From positions 1 through 26,894 of the forward strand of contig CAYRLB010000031.1 in assembly GCA_964424945.1 (NCBI GenBank): a DNA stretch of 26,894 nucleotides, read 5' to 3'. A program made the position numbers and the translations under genes. The stretch comes from WHSP01 sp964424945 (GTDB lineage Bacteria; Gemmatimonadota; Gemmatimonadetes; Longimicrobiales; Longimicrobiaceae). Of the stretch, positions 23,503 to 26,894 are shown in pieces; the stretch's first letter is position 1, and each line of letters starts with the position of its first letter. The notes under the pieces are model-generated. The model saw nothing but the letters and a program-made list of their open reading frames with translations. It was not told where the DNA came from and searched no databases.

Positions 23503-24117
23503 CTAATCCTCTTCCAGCCGCGCCTGCATCTCCCCCTCCAGAACCGCGTCGAGCGCGGCCGCAAAGGTGAGACGATCTTCCATCGCGAGCGCCTGAGACT
23601 CGTTCCACACCTCACGGAGCAGCACATCGAGCACCCGGGATGAGAGCCCTTCCCGCTCGATCCTGAGCTCGGCTACCCGGCGGACCACGTCGTAGAGCTC
23701 CGGCGGGATGTCCTGGTCGGGAAGCGGCCGGGCGGCTCCGGCGGTCTCCGGCGTTCGGCCATCCTGATCCTCCGGCTCCGGCTTCGCTGCCGGGTGAAAC
23801 ATCGACGGTTCGCGCGCGAGCCGGACGGCGAGCGTACCCGGGGTGAAGATCTGCCACCACTCTATCAGTCTTCCCTCCAGCCGATCGAGCAGCTTCCGGA
23901 CTTCGACCTCCAAGGGCGATGGCGGCGCTCCCGGCTGGGCGCCACGCGCCACGATCAGCAGAAGATCTTCACCCGGCTCCTCGTGCGCCCTAGACTGGAT
24001 CCATTGAAGAACCCGTTCCCGCACGGTATGGGGGCCTTCGGCCTGAACGTCGAGACGACGATGGGCAGGATAGCGGGCGCGCTCGTACGCCCGCATGAGA
24101 TCGCGCATGTCCCCCAC
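23503..24117 (-). CDS. Hypothetical protein, possible degenerate Smr-like N-terminus
   Basis: A 204-residue protein of unknown function. The first 100 residues weakly resemble an Smr domain: RRLDVQAEGPHTVRERVLQWI, then DLLLIVARGAQPG, SPLEVEVRKLLDRL and a final TPGTLAVRLA. The usual Smr HGxG loop is not intact (it reads ARGA). A proline-rich acidic linker follows, then a helical C-terminal region (LYDVVRRVAELRIEREGLSSRVLDVLL, then LTFAAALDAVLEGEMQ). The start is GTG 24115-24117, six bases after GGGAGG; an in-frame ATG at 24108 is crowded by its upstream G-run. The HNH endonuclease gene ends 134 bases upstream on the same strand. The domain assignment is tentative; the gene itself is well supported. 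Confidence 0.68.
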   Translation of the reverse strand: MGDMRDLMRAYERARYPAHRRLDVQAEGPHTVRERVLQWIQSRAHEEPGEDLLLIVARGAQPGAPPSPLEVEVRKLLDRLEGRLIEWWQIFTPGTLAVRLAREPSMFHPAAKPEPEDQDGRTPETAGAARPLPDQDIPPELYDVVRRVAELRIEREGLSSRVLDVLLREVWNESQALAMEDRLTFAAALDAVLEGEMQARLEED

Positions 24118-24251
24118 TCGAAACCTCCCGGTCGAAGCGCCGCATTATCAACGATGGGTCGAAGCCTTCCTCCCTGCTAAAGGGAACCCTTCTGGATGTT
24201 ATCCGCAAAGATGCGGACGAGGCTGGGGCTGCCGGCGTCGGCTCCCGGGTC

Positions 24252-25136
24252 TCAAGCCGCCCGTCCTCGCGACCCTCGTACGGCGCGACCCTGGCGCCGA
24301 TCGACCCGGAGTCGACGCTTTCGCGGCCGGGAGCGCCAGCTATCCAGGGGCAGGATGTCGATATCTTCGGCCGGTTCATCACCGTACTGGACGGCACGAC
24401 CAGCCGCACGGTCGAGAGCGCTTCCGGCAAGCGCACGGGTAATCTCGCTCTCCGCTTTCAATGTCGTAACGCCCCAGAGAAGGGCGAGCATCGCCACGAC
24501 GCGTGCGGCAAGAAGCTCGAGCGGTTCATCGAGCGATTCATTCAGTGGGGTCGGAGCGGTGTCCGGCGTGGACGCCGGAGGCGGCGGGGCGGAGTCAGAC
24601 CTTCTGAGTGTGCGATTCTCTCCACCCGAACCCGGCTCGCCGACCCGATGGGTGATGGACCATAGCGCGCGCCGCGCAGCATGACGACGGCGATGCAGGG
24701 GCCGCCCGCTGCTCAGCCGATCCAGCTCCTGTCGCCACTCCTGACCTCGAAAGATGGCCTCCCGAAGAATCGCGACGGCGGCGTAAAGCTCAGCAAATAT
24801 CCTCGGATCGAGCTGTCGGAGGCTGTCTTCCGACAGGGTGCCGAGGTAGTCGAGGAAGGAGGAGATCCGGGTGGGTCGATCGAGAAGAAAGGGAACGAGC
24901 TCGCCACATCCGCGATGGCTGTTGCAGCGGAGGCATGCCGCCACGATGATCCGGAGATCGTTGCGGCGTCCGCCTCGCGCGCGAGGGATGACATGTTCCC
25001 GGGTGAGCGGCTGGTCGGGTCCGGCCGGCGCTCGACAATAGACGCACTGTCCCTGCTCTATCTGCCGCTGCAGCTCCACACGCAGCGTGTTCTCAAGCTG
25101 CTTCTTCTTCGCATTTGCTGCTGAGGGTCTGCCCAC
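24252..25136 (-). CDS. HNH endonuclease domain protein
   Basis: A 294-residue protein whose N-terminal third is an HNH nuclease with a zinc knuckle: CVYC (C31, C34), REHVIPRARGG (catalytic H48), RND (N59) and ACLRCNSHRG (C68, C71, N72). A helical middle region follows (residues about 80-150, FLDYLGTLSEDSLRQL and onward), then a Pro/Ala/Thr linker, a hydrophobic segment (ELLAARVVAMLALLWGVTTL) and an Arg-rich tail. The tail half has no recognised domain. The start is GTG 25134-25136, four bases behind GGGAGG within CAGGGAGGAGCA; a GTG at 25202 would add 22 residues and is the alternative. Stand-alone HNH proteins occur in many settings; no methylase or defence partner is present here, so a specific role cannot be given. 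Confidence 0.85.
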   Translation of the reverse strand: MGRPSAANAKKKQLENTLRVELQRQIEQGQCVYCRAPAGPDQPLTREHVIPRARGGRRNDLRIIVAACLRCNSHRGCGELVPFLLDRPTRISSFLDYLGTLSEDSLRQLDPRIFAELYAAVAILREAIFRGQEWRQELDRLSSGRPLHRRRHAARRALWSITHRVGEPGSGGENRTLRRSDSAPPPPASTPDTAPTPLNESLDEPLELLAARVVAMLALLWGVTTLKAESEITRALAGSALDRAAGRAVQYGDEPAEDIDILPLDSWRSRPRKRRLRVDRRQGRAVRGSRGRAA

Positions 25137-25248
25137 TGCTCCTCCCTGTTTCGGGTTGGAACTGAAGTGAGATCCGAACGGCGTTCCTCCCTGCTTCTGC
25201 ACCGCATCATCGTCGCACGCGACGGGGTCTGGCGGCGTTGCCAGTGGA

Positions 25249-25264
25249 TGTGACCTATGTCACC
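25249..25264. promoter_or_regulatory. CRP/FNR-like palindromic site
   Basis: TGTGA-CCTATG-TCACC lies about 115 bases upstream of the HNH start. The two arms form the palindrome GTGAC-CTAT-GTCAC (25250-25263). It resembles the TGTGA-N6-TCACA operator of the CRP/FNR superfamily. No regulator is encoded nearby. The site is seen; its function is inference. Confidence 0.3.
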
Positions 25265-25361
25265 TGTTCACAGCTTCTTACAGGTCGCGTGCCATGCGTG
25301 TCTGGAGCAATTGTTGCACTTTTCTGCTCCCCTTTCCCTCCGGTGCGGGGTTCTGAAGACG

Positions 25362-25390
25362 CAAAAAGCCCCGGTAGCGATACCGGGGCT
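25362..25390 (-). terminator. Rho-independent terminator after the L,D-transpeptidase gene
   Basis: AGCCCCGGTA (25367-25376) pairs with TACCGGGGCT (25381-25390) around a GCGA loop. Read on the - strand, the 10-bp stem is followed by TTTTT. The + strand downstream has only TTCTC, so termination is expected mainly for leftward transcripts. Confidence 0.85.
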
Positions 25391-25571
25391 TCTCAGATTC
25401 AGGGGGCAGTCTTCCATTGCGGAGGGAATCCGCATCCGTCGAGCGACCGCCAACGTCTCTCTTCGCTTCCGCCAATGTCTCTGCCTCAGCGGGTAATCTT
25501 CATCGAGTGGTCGAAGGTGAAGAAAGCGTAGCTCCCTCTACTCCGACCCGGCAAGTATCTTCTTCCCTCTG

Positions 25572-26423
25572 TTACCGCCCCGCGATCTGATAGAGATAGT
25601 CGAGTTCCGGCTGGGTCCAGGGTTCCTCCATCGCCCAGGCGCGGTCATTCGGGGAGTACATGAAGACAAGCGAGCCGGTGCCGAGCATCGGCAGCAATCT
25701 CTCCGCGCGCTCGGGTTCCATCGCGGGGCACCCCTCACTTCGACCGGCGCGACCCGGCGTCACATAGGGCGCACCATGGATGACCACCCCTCGCATCGCC
25801 GCTGCGTCGTTGAATGCATCCGAAACGCCCTCCATCCGCAGGCCGATCGAGCGGTAGGGAACGCCATTGGACTTGCCGCTGAAGGCATACGTTTCGGTCG
25901 TCACGAAAAGCCCCAGCGAAGTCGCGTTGCTCCCCGGTCGATTCGAGAACTCCTGAGGGACGCCCCGTTCATCCGAGCCCGACCCGCTTCCCGCCGCCAC
26001 GGTAAAGGGACCTTCGATGAGGCGGAGATTCATCATGTCGAAGACGTAACCTCGCCGCTCCTCGTTACCCAGTCCGAAATCGACGAAATAGAGGAAGGGC
26101 GTCCGGACCTGATCGGAATTGGCTTCCCGGAAGTTGTAGTACGCTTTGAAGGCCGCTTCGAGGGCGCCGGGATGGCTGGAATGCGTCACGAAGGGGGAAA
26201 GGGCCTGAAGGGCGTCTTCGGCATGGATGGCCGCCCTGGAGGCGACGCGCAGAGAGACACCTTTCAGCACCGGCTGCGGCCCCAGAGCGGGTCCGTTTCC
26301 GATCACGGATGCGATCCCCGGCAGGGCCAAGAGCGACCCGCGTTCACCCGGCGCGGGTGCGAAGGCGAGAGTTACACCGAGGATGAGAGCGAGCAGGAGC
26401 CTGGCTGTCCGGGTCAAGCGCAT
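25572..26423 (-). CDS. YkuD_2-type murein L,D-transpeptidase family protein
   Basis: A 283-residue exported protein of the murein L,D-transpeptidase catalytic-domain family. A signal peptide (MRLTRTARLLLALILGVTLA) leads to a helical spacer (AAFKAYYNFREANSDQ) and the catalytic region FLYFVDFGL onward. The active-site signature is MRGVVIHGAPYVTPGRAGRS followed by EGCPAM, with the Cys nucleophile and nearby His. Such enzymes form 3-3 peptidoglycan cross-links or attach lipoproteins to murein. The ATG at 26421-26423 gives the neatest signal peptide; ATG 26445-26447 would add eight residues and cannot be excluded, and neither has a clear ribosome site. It is followed by a distant hairpin terminator. 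Confidence 0.9.
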   Translation of the reverse strand: MRLTRTARLLLALILGVTLAFAPAPGERGSLLALPGIASVIGNGPALGPQPVLKGVSLRVASRAAIHAEDALQALSPFVTHSSHPGALEAAFKAYYNFREANSDQVRTPFLYFVDFGLGNEERRGYVFDMMNLRLIEGPFTVAAGSGSGSDERGVPQEFSNRPGSNATSLGLFVTTETYAFSGKSNGVPYRSIGLRMEGVSDAFNDAAAMRGVVIHGAPYVTPGRAGRSEGCPAMEPERAERLLPMLGTGSLVFMYSPNDRAWAMEEPWTQPELDYLYQIAGR

Positions 26424-26669
26424 TGAATACAGAATCGCGCGCGGCATAGCGCCACGGATGGAGCGGAAAGTGATGCAGTGGGGGAGGATACCGGAAGACA
26501 TATTGGCATCCGGAAGGCGCATACACCAGTGGGGTGGCACGGTTCCAGGGCGCCAGAGGCTGTAGCAGGATGAGCTACTTGAGGGGCGCCATCCAAGAGA
26601 TTCGGCCCGTGGCGGCTGCTCCCGATCCGGCGAGTAGGCTCGGGGATGGGGAGCAGTTGGCGGGTTCTG

Positions 26670-26894
26670 TCAGGGCTGCCACGCGAGAGGAAGCTGCACC
26701 ACTACGGATACAGCCGTACCCTGATAGATCGGAGATGAGAACCGGAACTGTTCTGCAACGCTGCGCGCCGGCTCGATAAACCGGTCGTCCGAAGGATCCA
26801 GCACGCGGATGGAACCCGCCTCCACGGTACCATCCGGAAGAATCGTCATCTCGACCGTGGCACGCCCGCTGATCCCCGCATCCTGCAGGATCCC
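26670..26894 (-). CDS. TonB C-terminal domain protein, partial
   Basis: The last 74 residues of a protein whose 5' part lies beyond the window edge; the stop is TGA at 26670-26672. The sequence has the TonB C-terminal fold pattern: GISGRATVEMTILPDGTV, then the helix with ARSVAEQFRFSSPIYQG, then a closing strand TAVSVVVQLPLAW. TonB transfers proton-motive energy to outer-membrane receptors; many diderm proteins carry this domain in other roles, and without the N-terminal part it cannot be told which applies. About 250 bases separate it from the L,D-transpeptidase start; no further gene is seen between them. Confidence 0.75.
   Translation of the reverse strand, partial: GILQDAGISGRATVEMTILPDGTVEAGSIRVLDPSDDRFIEPARSVAEQFRFSSPIYQGTAVSVVVQLPLAWQP

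Larger units (their letters stand above)
25137..25571. other. 435-base intergenic region between HNH and L,D-transpeptidase genes
   Basis: No gene is supported here. It holds the possible upstream extension of the HNH gene (to 25202), a palindromic CRP/FNR-like site (25249-25264), and the hairpin terminator for the L,D-transpeptidase gene (25362-25390). About 180 bases separate the transpeptidase stop from that terminator, giving an unusually long 3' untranslated region. Confidence 0.6.

Noticed and set aside
25486..25554. 22-residue frame (TTG start) on the - strand after the L,D-transpeptidase gene
   Set aside because: Poor ribosome site, no hydrophobic or repeated pattern, and such frames are expected by chance; kept only as untranslated region.
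1..26894. CRISPR arrays, insertion sequences, prophage or restriction-modification modules
   Set aside because: Read on both strands: no spaced repeats, transposase, integrase, phage structural gene, methyltransferase or Cas gene is visible. The lone HNH protein alone does not define a defence system.

Overview
This window is a GC-rich bacterial chromosomal segment dominated by core metabolic and cell-envelope genes. The organism is a diderm: there is an MltD-like lytic transglycosylase, a LytM/M23 envelope protein, lipoproteins, a CopC-CopD protein, a YkuD_2-type L,D-transpeptidase and a TonB C-terminal domain. The gene content, the dnaE-accA-ricT-metG order, the tandem M16-like proteins and the M23 protein opening MARSKWTVMLIPHD together suggest Gemmatimonadota. 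That placement is an inference of moderate confidence, made without database comparison.

Layout. Positions 1-7220 (+ strand) hold the 3' two thirds of dnaE, then accA, ricT, metG and an M23 peptidase, closed by a clear Rho-independent terminator at 7244-7273. Positions 7359-10047 (+) are a tightly coupled trio: two M16-family proteins with damaged active-site motifs and a YggT membrane protein, joined by ATGA overlaps. From 10073 to 22839 everything is on the - strand. In transcription order within blocks these are: lemA then an RluA-type pseudouridine synthase, the latter interrupted by a 100-N assembly gap; an SLT/LysM transglycosylase; a low-molecular-weight phosphatase, fructosamine kinase and phospholipase-D/cardiolipin-synthase operon; two small unknown proteins; lysC; a 56-residue membrane protein, an OsmC protein and a cysteine synthase; and a CopC-CopD, cytochrome c and inositol-monophosphatase operon. 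Positions 23016-23423 (+) encode an NYN/Zc3h12a-like nuclease. On the - strand again follow an unknown protein with a possible degenerate Smr-like N-terminus, an HNH endonuclease, an L,D-transpeptidase and the truncated end of a TonB-like protein.

How the genes relate. Two envelope-remodelling enzymes (transglycosylase and L,D-transpeptidase) and an M23 factor point to peptidoglycan maintenance. LMW-PTP plus fructosamine kinase is a recognised protein-deglycation pairing. OsmC and cysteine synthase overlap and may link thiol supply with peroxide handling. CopC-CopD with a lipoprotein cytochrome c suggests copper and respiratory functions.

I found no CRISPR array, prophage, insertion sequence, tRNA or rRNA, and no convincing new defence system. 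The least conventional items are the doubly degenerate M16 pair, a 47-nt highly symmetric hairpin between the transglycosylase and lemA genes, several genes with TTG (and perhaps CTG) starts, and the small unannotated or unknown proteins at 16035-16673, 19852-20022 and 23503-25136.
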